This document shows positions 18,033-25,289 of a stretch of DNA of 36,625 nucleotides, in pieces. The DNA lies in contig JAFMHK010000008.1 of NCBI GenBank assembly GCA_017854585.1, positions 26,561 through 63,185 of the forward strand, given 5' to 3'. The notes under the pieces are model-generated. The model ran no database searches. It had not been told where the DNA came from and saw nothing but the letters and a program-made list of their open reading frames with translations. The position numbers and the translations under genes are program-made. This DNA comes from Paracoccaceae bacterium. GTDB lineage: Bacteria > Pseudomonadota > Alphaproteobacteria > Rhodobacterales > Rhodobacteraceae. Position 1 is the first letter of the stretch. The number at the start of each line of letters is the position of its first letter.

Positions 18033-18611
18033 ATGGAAGGTTTCACAATCATCGACGGGGTCGTCGCGGGCGTCATCGTGATTTCGGCGATCCTTGCCTA
18101 TGCGCGCGGCTTTGTGCGTGAAATCATGGCTATCGTCGGATGGATCGTGGCCGCCGTTGTCGCGTTCCTGTTTGCCCCTTCGGTTGACCCGTTGGTCCGG
18201 GAAATCCCCTATTTGGGCGATTTCATTGGCGAAAGCTGCGAACTGGGCATCATCTTCTCCTTTGCCACGGTGTTCGCGGTGGCATTGGTGGTCGTATCCT
18301 TGTTCACCCCGGTGTTTTCCGGCGCGGTCCAACGCTCGGTGGTGGGCGGTGTGGATGCGGGGCTTGGTTTTCTTTTTGGCGTGGCGCGTGGGATGTTGTT
18401 GGTCGTCGTGGCGTTGATCGCCTATGACCGGGTTGTGGGCGACGATGGCATCGCGATGGTTGATGACAGCCGCTCGGCGCAGGTTTTCGCCAGTTTTCAG
18501 GGCAACGTCGAGGAGCAGATCCCCTCGGACGCACCGGGATGGATCCTTGCGCGGTATCAACAACTGACCAGCAATTGTGACGTGCCCGCAGAAACGGCGC
18601 CGACGCAGTAA
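18033..18611 (+). CDS. cvpA: CvpA family membrane protein
   Basis: This 192-residue inner-membrane protein has the CvpA layout of four membrane segments, with FTIIDGVVAGVIVISAILAY at the start and the family segment ARGFVREIMAIVGWIVAAVVAF. In E. coli CvpA is needed for colicin V production and envelope stress tolerance; its molecular role is unclear. AAGGGG precedes the ATG at 18033. In many alphaproteobacteria radA, cvpA and purF stand together, as here, except that a minus-strand gene lies between cvpA and purF. Confidence 0.93.
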   Translation: MEGFTIIDGVVAGVIVISAILAYARGFVREIMAIVGWIVAAVVAFLFAPSVDPLVREIPYLGDFIGESCELGIIFSFATVFAVALVVVSLFTPVFSGAVQRSVVGGVDAGLGFLFGVARGMLLVVVALIAYDRVVGDDGIAMVDDSRSAQVFASFQGNVEEQIPSDAPGWILARYQQLTSNCDVPAETAPTQ

Positions 18612-18625
18612 CGCCTGCGCGGCGA

Positions 18626-19087
18626 TCAGACCCCGCCGTTCGGCTGCTGGCGACGAATGCCGAAAATGCCCACCAGCAGAAGCACGGTTGCGCCGCCAAA
18701 ATAGGCCCAGAACCCCCACTGAACATGATCGCCCAGCGTCGCCCAGACCTGTCCCAGATCATCCAGCGCCAGATTAGGCATTCCCAGATTGACGTCGTCC
18801 AGCCGTTGACCGGCCCGGACATAGCTCCAGACCAGCAAGCCATAGGGCGTGGCGCCAGCCAGCAGCGCCATCACCCGCGCCGGCCGCCCGGTCAGCGCGC
18901 GCAGCGCCGCCAACCCGGCCAGCACAAAGCTTAACCCGAAGGCCCAGATTTCCCATGGTGCATCGGTATCAAGCACCCCGCGCAGGCTGTCGATGGGCAC
19001 GAAACTGACCGCGAAGGGCAACCTGACCCACACCATGAAGCAGCTTGCGGTCATCGCCGCGCCCGCCAGAATCACGATCCCTTGCAT
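18626..19087 (-). CDS. Small membrane protein (153 aa), unknown function
   Basis: The minus-strand product has three or four hydrophobic segments: GIVILAGAAMTASCFMVWV, WAFGLSFVLAGLAALRAL, VMALLAGATPYGLLVW, and GFWAYFGGATVLLLVGIFGI. The region between the last two is hydrophilic (LDDVNLGMPNLALDDLGQV). I chose ATG 19087 because GGAG stands 7 bases upstream; the in-frame ATG four codons earlier has no suitable site. No family is recognised. It converges on cvpA with a 14-bp gap and diverges from purF. Confidence 0.75.
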   Translation of the reverse strand: MQGIVILAGAAMTASCFMVWVRLPFAVSFVPIDSLRGVLDTDAPWEIWAFGLSFVLAGLAALRALTGRPARVMALLAGATPYGLLVWSYVRAGQRLDDVNLGMPNLALDDLGQVWATLGDHVQWGFWAYFGGATVLLLVGIFGIRRQQPNGGV

Positions 19088-19143
19088 GATATGCTCCATT
19101 CCCGTGCAAATTGGCTTTCTTGCAAGCTATGGCCCCGCCCCCT

Positions 19144-19169
19144 GTGTCACAACCGCAAGTTTGTGACAC
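19144..19169. promoter_or_regulatory. 26-bp perfect dyad upstream of purF
   Basis: GTGTCACAA (19144-19152) and TTGTGACAC (19161-19169) form a perfect 9-bp inverted repeat with an 8-base spacer. It lies 99 bp upstream of purF and 56 bp upstream of the divergent membrane-protein gene. The symmetry fits a dimeric repressor or activator site. It does not match the FNR box, and its orientation differs from CRP half-sites (TGTGA then TCACA). Confidence 0.5.
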
Positions 19170-19268
19170 GCCCATGACATCCACCGGGTGACAGAGCGGG
19201 CTCAGTCGCCTACATGGGGCAGGTCTGCCCATGGTGGGGGAATCGCCCTGCCCAGCCGGAGCCCATGC

Positions 19269-20753
19269 ATGCCCCTGCCCGACCGCCGTTTTCCTGACCA
19301 CCCCTTCGCCTCCATCGACGACGACAAGCTCCACGAGGAATGTGGCGTTTTCGGCGTTATCGGAGTGACTGATGCCGCCAATTTCGTGGCCCTTGGCCTG
19401 CACGCCCTGCAACATCGCGGGCAAGAGGCGGGGGGCATCGTGACCCACCATCCCGAACATGGTTTTTCAAGCGCCCGTCGGTTCGGGCTGGTGCGTGACA
19501 ACTTCACCAGCCAGAAAGTCATGGAAACCCTGCCCGGTGAAATCGGCATTGGCCACGTCCGCTATTCCACCGCCGGATCCAAGGGTGCCACGCAAATCCG
19601 CGATGTGCAGCCCTTCTTTGGCGAATTCGCCATGGGCGGTGCGGCGATTGCCCATAACGGCAACATCGTGAACGCTGATGAACTGCGCAAGGAATTGATC
19701 GGGCGCGGTTCGATCTTTCAAAGCTCGTCAGACAGCGAATGCATCATCCACCTGATGGCGCGCAGCTATCAAAAGAACATTCCGGAACGCATGAAGGACG
19801 CGCTTCGCCGGGTCGAAGGCGCGTTCTCCATCGTCGCCATGACGCGGACCAAGCTGATTGGCGTGCGTGATCCGTTGGGCGTGCGTCCGCTGGTGCTGGG
19901 CAAGGTCGGCGATGGCTGGGCGCTCAGCTCGGAAACCTGCGCGCTCGACATCATCGGGGCCGATTTCGTGCGCGAGATCAAACCCGGCGAAATGGTGGTG
20001 ATCAATGCATCGGGCGTCGAAAGCTTCATGCCGTTCGAACAACGCAAACCCCGGTTCTGCATCTTCGAACACGTATACTTCAGCCGTCCCGACAGCATCC
20101 TTGGCGGGCGATCGGTTTATGAAACCCGCCGCCAGATCGGTGTGGAACTGGCCCGTGAGGCGCCCGTTGACGCCGATCTTGTGTGCCCGGTGCCCGACTC
20201 AGGCACCCCCGCCGCGATCGGATACAGTCAGGAAAGCGGTATCCCCTACGCCATGGGGATCATCCGCAACCAATACATGGGCCGGACCTTTATTGAGCCG
20301 ACCGAGAGCATCCGCAACATGGGCGTCCGCCTCAAGCTCAACGTCAACCGCGCGCTGATCAAGGGCAAGCGGGTGATCTTGGTGGATGACAGCGTCGTGC
20401 GCGGCACCACATCGCGCAAGATAAAAGAGATGATCATTGATGCCGGCGCGGCCGAGGTGCATTTCCGCATTGCCTCGCCGCCCACTGCCTGGCCGTGTTT
20501 CTATGGCGTGGATACGCCCGAACGGGACAAGCTGTTGGCCTCGACCATGTCCGAGGATGAAATGCGCGGCCACCTTGGTGTCGACAGCCTGCGGTTCATC
20601 TCGCTTGATGGCCTTTACCGCGCGGTCGGCGAAGGCAAGGGGCGCGACAACGCATCGCCCGCCTATTGCGATGCGTGTTTCTCGGGTGATTATCCGGTGA
20701 AACCGACCGATATGGTGGCAAAGGGTTTCAAGATGGTGGAACCGGCGGAATGA
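19269..20753 (+). CDS. purF: Amidophosphoribosyltransferase
   Basis: PurF makes 5-phosphoribosylamine from PRPP and glutamine, the first step of purine synthesis. The 494-residue product has a short propeptide before the nucleophile cysteine in EECGVFGVIG, the glutaminase segments LHALQHRGQEAGGI, GHVRYSTAG and AHNGNIVNADELR, and the PRPP loop RVILVDDSVVRGTTS. SSSDSECIIHLMA is also present. GGAG lies 9 bases upstream of ATG 19269; the longer frame from 19188 is not supported. The stop overlaps the next start by 4 bp. Confidence 0.98.
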   Translation: MPLPDRRFPDHPFASIDDDKLHEECGVFGVIGVTDAANFVALGLHALQHRGQEAGGIVTHHPEHGFSSARRFGLVRDNFTSQKVMETLPGEIGIGHVRYSTAGSKGATQIRDVQPFFGEFAMGGAAIAHNGNIVNADELRKELIGRGSIFQSSSDSECIIHLMARSYQKNIPERMKDALRRVEGAFSIVAMTRTKLIGVRDPLGVRPLVLGKVGDGWALSSETCALDIIGADFVREIKPGEMVVINASGVESFMPFEQRKPRFCIFEHVYFSRPDSILGGRSVYETRRQIGVELAREAPVDADLVCPVPDSGTPAAIGYSQESGIPYAMGIIRNQYMGRTFIEPTESIRNMGVRLKLNVNRALIKGKRVILVDDSVVRGTTSRKIKEMIIDAGAAEVHFRIASPPTAWPCFYGVDTPERDKLLASTMSEDEMRGHLGVDSLRFISLDGLYRAVGEGKGRDNASPAYCDACFSGDYPVKPTDMVAKGFKMVEPAE

Positions 20754-21556
20754 TCGGCAGCCGGTCTTGCCACTTTACGCATGCCATCTGCCGCCTTCCC
20801 TCCGCTGACCTGTCTGATGGGTTGCGCGCCATTGATACCGGCACACCCGACCCCGCCCGTTTCGCCGCCGATCATGCGGATTATGTCGCGGCACTGCGCG
20901 CCACGGGCGCGGATGTGACGGTTCTGGATGCGCTTGATGCCTTTCCCGATGGCGTCTTTGTCGAAGACACCGCGCTGTGTCTGCCCGAGGCTGCGATCCT
21001 GATGCGCCCCGGCGCACCCTCGCGCGCCGGAGAGGTGGCCCACATGGCCCCTGCCTTGGCTGTGGCCTATGGCGACGCGATCATCACATTGCCAGCACCG
21101 GCCAGAATCGAAGGCGGTGACATTCTGGTGACCGAAACCGAGGTTCTGGTCGGCTTGTCGGCGCGGACGGACCGCGCAGGGGTCGATGCGCTGCGGGCCG
21201 CGCTGCGGCCCTTTCCGCTTGGTCTGCGTGTCGTCGACACACCGCCGGGTGTGCTGCATTTCAAGACCGATTGTTCGTTGCTTGCGCCTGACACTGTTCT
21301 GGCGACAAAGCGGCTTGCCGCATCGGGCTGCTTTGATGGCTACAAGGTCATTCACACCGCCGAGGGTGAGGAGGCTGCAGCCAATGCGATCCGCTTCAAC
21401 GATCTGGTCATCGTTCCTGCGGGCTTTCCCCGGACGGCGGCGGCGCTGGATGAGGCAGGTTTCACCGTTCGCGCCATCGGAAATACCGAAGCGGCCAAAC
21501 TTGACGGCGGGATGTCGTGCCTGTCTCTGCGGTTCTCTCCACCGACCATAGCGTAG
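20750..21556 (+). CDS. Dimethylarginine dimethylaminohydrolase (DDAH)
   Basis: The 268-residue protein belongs to the guanidino-modifying (pentein) superfamily and should hydrolyse N-omega-methylated arginines to citrulline and methylamines. Visible residues are the acidic substrate-binding pair in GVFVEDTALC (E72, D73), RIEGGDILV, the catalytic His in GVLHFKTDCS (H170), and the nucleophile Cys in GGMSCLSLRF (C257). Related arginine deiminases cannot be fully excluded, but the length and motif spacing fit DDAH. It is translationally coupled to purF by an ATGA overlap. Confidence 0.88.
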   Translation: MIGSRSCHFTHAICRLPSADLSDGLRAIDTGTPDPARFAADHADYVAALRATGADVTVLDALDAFPDGVFVEDTALCLPEAAILMRPGAPSRAGEVAHMAPALAVAYGDAIITLPAPARIEGGDILVTETEVLVGLSARTDRAGVDALRAALRPFPLGLRVVDTPPGVLHFKTDCSLLAPDTVLATKRLAASGCFDGYKVIHTAEGEEAAANAIRFNDLVIVPAGFPRTAAALDEAGFTVRAIGNTEAAKLDGGMSCLSLRFSPPTIA

Positions 21557-21614
21557 AATCTGGACCAAAGGTCGCGACAACGGCGTGATCGTCCGTCTGC
21601 GGCTTTAGCTCGAT

Positions 21615-22028
21615 CTATTGGACCACGGGCCGACCGACCCGGCTGCGCAGCGCCTCAAACATTGCCACAATTTCTTCGGGCGTCCCGGCCTCGACCGCGC
21701 CATTGCGCACCTCGTCGCGGCTCCAGACAAGCGATTGCGCCGGATCGTCCAGCATCGCCCAATCCCCAAAGAGCCGTGCGGCGACCGGTCCTTGAACCTG
21801 TTCCACCACTTCCAGATGCCGATCATCGCGGCGGATACGGGCAAGGCACGCCCTCACTGCCGCATCTGGCCCCTCAAGATACTGGATGAACAGGTCGGCC
21901 CGGCAGATCAGCGCGCCAGTGATGTCGTCGCGCGCATTGTTTGCGCGTGCCGTTACCAGAATGCTGTTCAACATATTCTGGTCGAACCCGAACGGACGCG
22001 AGGTGTAGATCACACGGCTCAGAGACAT
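21615..22028 (-). CDS. BLUF-domain blue-light sensor
   Basis: The 137-residue protein is a stand-alone BLUF domain, which binds FAD and changes hydrogen bonding on blue light. Key residues are Y8 in RVIYTSR, N31 in NARDDITGAL, Q49 in LFIQYLEGP, and W90/M92 in FGDWAML, matching Y21, N45, Q63, W104 and M106 of AppA with a one-residue gap between the first two. There is no output domain, so it must signal through a partner protein, as other short BLUF proteins do. It is a single gene with no obvious partner next to it. Confidence 0.93.
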   Translation of the reverse strand: MSLSRVIYTSRPFGFDQNMLNSILVTARANNARDDITGALICRADLFIQYLEGPDAAVRACLARIRRDDRHLEVVEQVQGPVAARLFGDWAMLDDPAQSLVWSRDEVRNGAVEAGTPEEIVAMFEALRSRVGRPVVQ

Positions 22029-22189
22029 GGATTAAGCTTTCCGCAGCGGCATGCCGCCATAGACGCATGCCCGCTCGCATCGCGCAAGTCCAGCACCTTC
22101 AAGCGCATGACGGACCTGAACGCGGGCGGAACCAGCCGCAGCCGCGCCGTCACACTGTCCTGATCTGGCGGCCAACCCCGGCCAGAACG

Positions 22190-22221
22190 AAAAACGCCGC
22201 CCCGTTTTCTTGGGGCGGCGT
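22190..22221 (-). terminator. Intrinsic terminator of bioY
   Basis: On the minus strand a perfect 10-bp GC-rich stem (ACGCCGCCCC with GGGGCGGCGT, at 22212-22221 and 22194-22203) with an 8-base loop is followed by a run of T's (22190-22194). It lies about 30 bp past the bioY stop. It is one of the clearest terminators of the window. Confidence 0.88.
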
Positions 22222-22252
22222 CAGGGTATCTGGTCTCGAACTGGTCTCAGCC

Positions 22253-22855
22253 TCAGCCGCGCTTCAGCGCCGCCCACCCACCGGTCACCATCAAGGCCGC
22301 AATGACCGCCTTCAGCACATCACCCAAGATGAACGGCGCCGCGAAACCGCCCCACACCTGCGCAAGGGAAAGCCCGGCCCAACCGGCATCAATCCCCATG
22401 GCGCCAGCAACGGCCAGCGGCCAGATCAGGCCCGGCACATAAAGCAATGAGGAGATCACCAGCGCCGCGAAAACCGTGCCTGCCACACCCTTGGCAATGC
22501 CCCGTTCAGCGGCAAGACCGGCAGCCCATGCCATGCCGACGAAACCAACAAGGAAACCGGCGGTCGGCCCGACAAAGGCCGCAGCCCCCATCGCGGTCGT
22601 CGGCGTGAACATCGGCAGGCCCATCGCGCCCTGCGCCAGATAGGCAAGCAGCGTCACCGCGCCCAACCGTGATCCGAAGGCAAAGCCGACCAACAAGATG
22701 GCCAGCGTCTGCAATGACATCGGAACGGGGATCATCGGAACGCTGATCTTGGCGGCCAGCGCGATGAAAACGGTGCCCCCCAATACCAAAAACACCTGCT
22801 TCAGCAGACTCAGATCGCCCAGGGCGGCCCGGCTAAGGGTCATGTCGCGGCGCAT
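22253..22855 (-). CDS. bioY: Biotin transporter substrate-binding membrane protein BioY
   Basis: BioY is the S component of biotin ECF transporters and takes up biotin alone or with BioMN. The 200-residue product has about six membrane segments and the BioY pattern ISVPMIPVPMSLQTLAILLVGFAFGSR in shortened form, then YLAQGAMGLPMFT and GPTAGFLVGF. The start at 22855 has AAGGAGAGG five bases upstream; the open frame continues far upstream but only as a shadow of the divergent gene. bioM and bioN are not adjacent. I saw no BioR-type TTATAGATAA operator upstream. Confidence 0.95.
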   Translation of the reverse strand: MRRDMTLSRAALGDLSLLKQVFLVLGGTVFIALAAKISVPMIPVPMSLQTLAILLVGFAFGSRLGAVTLLAYLAQGAMGLPMFTPTTAMGAAAFVGPTAGFLVGFVGMAWAAGLAAERGIAKGVAGTVFAALVISSLLYVPGLIWPLAVAGAMGIDAGWAGLSLAQVWGGFAAPFILGDVLKAVIAALMVTGGWAALKRG

Positions 22856-22976
22856 CGGCCTCTCCTTCTTGGTCCCACGTTGATGCTTGTTGTCAAACGC
22901 GCATGGGGCAAAGTCAAGCACACCAGAGCCCCCACCCCCCTTGCCAAGGCCGGACAAACGCGGCAAATGCGCGTTC

Positions 22977-23645
22977 ATGACCAACAACACATCTCTCAAC
23001 GGACAGATCGCGCTTGTCACCGGCGCCTCGCGGGGCATCGGCGCCGCATCGGCACTGTGGCTTGCGTCCCATGGCGCCCATGTCGTTGCCGTCGCACGCA
23101 CCACCGGCGCGCTGGAGGAACTTGACGACCGCATACAGGCGGCCGGCGGACAAGCCACGCTAGCCCCGATGGACGTCACCGATCCGAACGCGATGGCGCA
23201 CCTTTGCCGCTCGATCCACGACCGCTGGGGACGTGCCGATATCTGGGTCCATAGCGCGATCCACGTCAGCGCGCTGACCCCGGCCCCCCACATCACGCTG
23301 AAAGACCTCGACAAGAACATCGCGACCAACATCCGCGCCATGTCGTCCCTGCTCGGGCTGGTCGCACCCCTGATCACGCCCAGCCCCAATGCCGCCGCGA
23401 TCTTCTTCGATGATGAATGGGATCCGAAATTCGCTGGCCCCTATGCCATGTCCAAGGCGGCCCAGCGCGCGCTTGTGCAGCAGTGGCAGGCCGAGTCGGT
23501 CAAGACAGGCCCCGCCATCCACCTGCTCCGCCCCGCGCCCATGCCAACCGCAACCCGCGCGCGATTCTATCCCGGCGAGGACCGCACCAGATTGGCCGAT
23601 CCCAACACCGAAGCTGCGCGCCTGCTGTCACCGCTTTTCGCCTGA
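22977..23645 (+). CDS. Short-chain dehydrogenase/reductase with altered catalytic site
   Basis: The 222-residue protein has the NAD(P)-binding motif LVTGASRGIGAASA and the catalytic YxxxK in GPYAMSKAAQ. The classic serine, 13 residues before the tyrosine, is absent: the stretch reads IFFDDEWDPKFAGPY. The NxxG-type strand is also changed (VHSAIHVSA instead of NNAG). It may use another residue or have lost catalysis. The C-terminal segment PTATRARFYPGED is distinctive. The ATG at 22977 was chosen because the upstream extension is proline-rich and non-family. It diverges from bioY and converges with zapA. Function unknown. Confidence 0.85.
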   Translation: MTNNTSLNGQIALVTGASRGIGAASALWLASHGAHVVAVARTTGALEELDDRIQAAGGQATLAPMDVTDPNAMAHLCRSIHDRWGRADIWVHSAIHVSALTPAPHITLKDLDKNIATNIRAMSSLLGLVAPLITPSPNAAAIFFDDEWDPKFAGPYAMSKAAQRALVQQWQAESVKTGPAIHLLRPAPMPTATRARFYPGEDRTRLADPNTEAARLLSPLFA

Positions 23646-23790
23646 TACGCCTGAAAGGGCCAACTGCCGTCAACAGGCGTGGTCCATGTCTTGCGAGCGC
23701 CTTGAAGGTCTCGACGAGGCGCGCCTGCCCCCGCTGCGCAACCGCGCAAGCACCGGATGGTCAGGTAAAATTCACCCCTGCGGCTGTTCC
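23646..23790 (-). ncRNA. ssrS: Candidate 6S RNA (ssrS) downstream of zapA
   Basis: In many proteobacteria ssrS lies just after zapA on the same strand. Here the minus strand after zapA has self-complementary parts: GCGCCT pairs with AGGCGC, enclosed by CAGGCG pairing with CGCCTG. Near the 3' side GCCTGTTGACGGCAG resembles the GCCUGCGGCGGCA end of E. coli 6S RNA. No promoter or terminator was identified and I cannot fold it, so limits are approximate. The 126-bp gap is somewhat short for a full 6S RNA unless it overlaps the gene ends. Confidence 0.3.
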
Positions 23791-24185
23791 AGATCGTCGG
23801 CCAACGCCTCGGCCCGCGCCGCCAGTTCGGCCAATCCGTCCGTGAACCGGCTCGGCAACTCCGTGCGCGGGCCCGCTTCCTGCAATTCGGCAATCCGACG
23901 GGCGCGATCGGCAAGACGTTCCTCGGCGCTGCGCAGCGCCTTTTCCTGGGCGGCCACCTGGGTCTGCAAAGCCTTCAGATCATCTTCCATGGCTGCCGTC
24001 TTGTCGGCCAGCATCAGGCCCGCCATCAATAGCATCCGGTCCGACGGCATCCGCCCGATCTGCCCCAGAATCACGGCCGCTTCGGTATCCAGCATCTTGG
24101 CGGCGGATTGCAGGTAGGGCTCTTCGCCTGCCTGACAGGCCACGGTGAAATTCCGGCCGCCAATCTCGATCACGAGGTCAGGCAT
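23772..24185 (-). CDS. zapA: Cell division protein ZapA
   Basis: ZapA binds FtsZ and bundles its filaments at the division site. The 137-residue product has the N-terminal globular part PDLVIEIGGRNFTVACQAGEEPYLQSAAKMLD, the RMLLMAGLMLADK segment, and a long C-terminal coiled coil, all typical of the family. Its start overlaps the end of the upstream coiled-coil gene by 8 bp, so the two are cotranslated. Confidence 0.92.
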   Translation of the reverse strand: MPDLVIEIGGRNFTVACQAGEEPYLQSAAKMLDTEAAVILGQIGRMPSDRMLLMAGLMLADKTAAMEDDLKALQTQVAAQEKALRSAEERLADRARRIAELQEAGPRTELPSRFTDGLAELAARAEALADDLEQPQG

Positions 24186-25056
24186 CAGTGGCGTCTCCTT
24201 CGATCAATGGGCGCATCTCGTCCAGTACACGGGCCAGTTCAGCGGCATCGGCGGCACGCGCGACGCGCAGGGCGTGCAACTCCGCGGCCATTGCCGCATT
24301 GATACCGTCCGCATCGCTCACCGGACCCGCCTGCAACTCTTGCAATTTGGCGGCCAGCGCGTCGAGTTCGGTCCGCAGAGCCCGCAGATCGCCGCGCAGC
24401 GCGAGCTGCCGGTCATCCACCGACACGCCGTCGGAAATGGCGCGCATCTCATCCAGCAGGTCGGTGGAATCATCACGTTCTTGCCGCGCCTCGTTCCGCT
24501 CGACGCGCAACCTCCCCACCCGGCTTCGCAAGGTATGGACCTCTGAGGACAGGGACGCGACCGCCTTTGCCGTTTCCGCATTGCTTGCAGGTGCCGCCGG
24601 TGTGGACTGCCCGCCCGACAGGCGATCCCGCAAATCGGCATTGGCCTTGCGCATCTCGTTCAACTCTGCGGTTGCCGCCGCCGCCGCCGCATCGCGCGCC
24701 GCAAGTGTGCGCCGTGCCTCGTCGGCGTCGGCCTCGCGGGCGGCCTGCAAGCCGCGCAACTGCGCCTCAAGCGCATCGCGGGCCGCAGCCATCTCGGTCA
24801 GGGCGGTGTCGTCGGGCTTTGGCGTTGCGGCGCTGAGTTCCGCTTCTAATGCCGCCACGCGTGACAGCGCCGCCGCTTCCGCGGCCCGCGCGGCGTCAGC
24901 CGTGGCCAACGCGTCTTCCATGGCCGCACTTGTCATGGCGGGATCGTCGATCTGCCGGGCGCGCGCGACACCCAATCCGTCCGCGATACGGTCCAACGCG
25001 GCGGCCAGTCGGCCTTCCAACGCTGTAAGCGTCTCAAATTCGGCGCTATCGCTCAT
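24178..25056 (-). CDS. Coiled-coil protein upstream of zapA (292 aa)
   Basis: The product is Ala-, Glu-, Asp- and Arg-rich with heptad-like patterns over almost all its length (for example ALEGRLAAALDRIADGL at the start and ALSRVAALEAEL). No signal peptide or catalytic motif is seen. It may pair with ZapA in cell division, since the stop overlaps the zapA start by 8 bp and ZapB, another coiled-coil factor, plays such a part in enterics. The relation to ZapB is only functional guesswork; the length is much greater. Confidence 0.78.
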   Translation of the reverse strand: MSDSAEFETLTALEGRLAAALDRIADGLGVARARQIDDPAMTSAAMEDALATADAARAAEAAALSRVAALEAELSAATPKPDDTALTEMAAARDALEAQLRGLQAAREADADEARRTLAARDAAAAAATAELNEMRKANADLRDRLSGGQSTPAAPASNAETAKAVASLSSEVHTLRSRVGRLRVERNEARQERDDSTDLLDEMRAISDGVSVDDRQLALRGDLRALRTELDALAAKLQELQAGPVSDADGINAAMAAELHALRVARAADAAELARVLDEMRPLIEGDATDA

Positions 25057-25221
25057 GCTGTGCCTGTGCCCCCATTCTTACCGTGGTTCCGGGCCGTTCA
25101 TCGGGCCCATTCTTTCGCTCAACTCACCTGATCCGGGCCGGGTTTGCAAGGTTTTCCGCGCCATAACCGCCCCTGAGCGCGGTTTTCCCCGCATTCCCGG
25201 CGCCCACAATCGCCCGGACGC

Positions 25222-25249
25222 TTGCACTCGACCCACCCTCTGCTATCAC
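25222..25249 (+). promoter_or_regulatory. Possible sigma-70 promoter of tkt
   Basis: TTGCAC (25222-25227) and TATCAC (25244-25249), spaced by 16 bases, stand 40 bp before the tkt start. Both boxes match four or five of six consensus positions. The rest of the 233-bp gap has no gene. Confidence 0.35.
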
Positions 25250-25289
25250 GCGGCAGACATCACAGACCCAGCAATAAGGACCTTCGCCC

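Noticed and set aside
22029..22189. Short plus frames between the BLUF and bioY genes
   Set aside because: Too short, no ribosome site, and both neighbours are on the other strand with a terminator at the far side.
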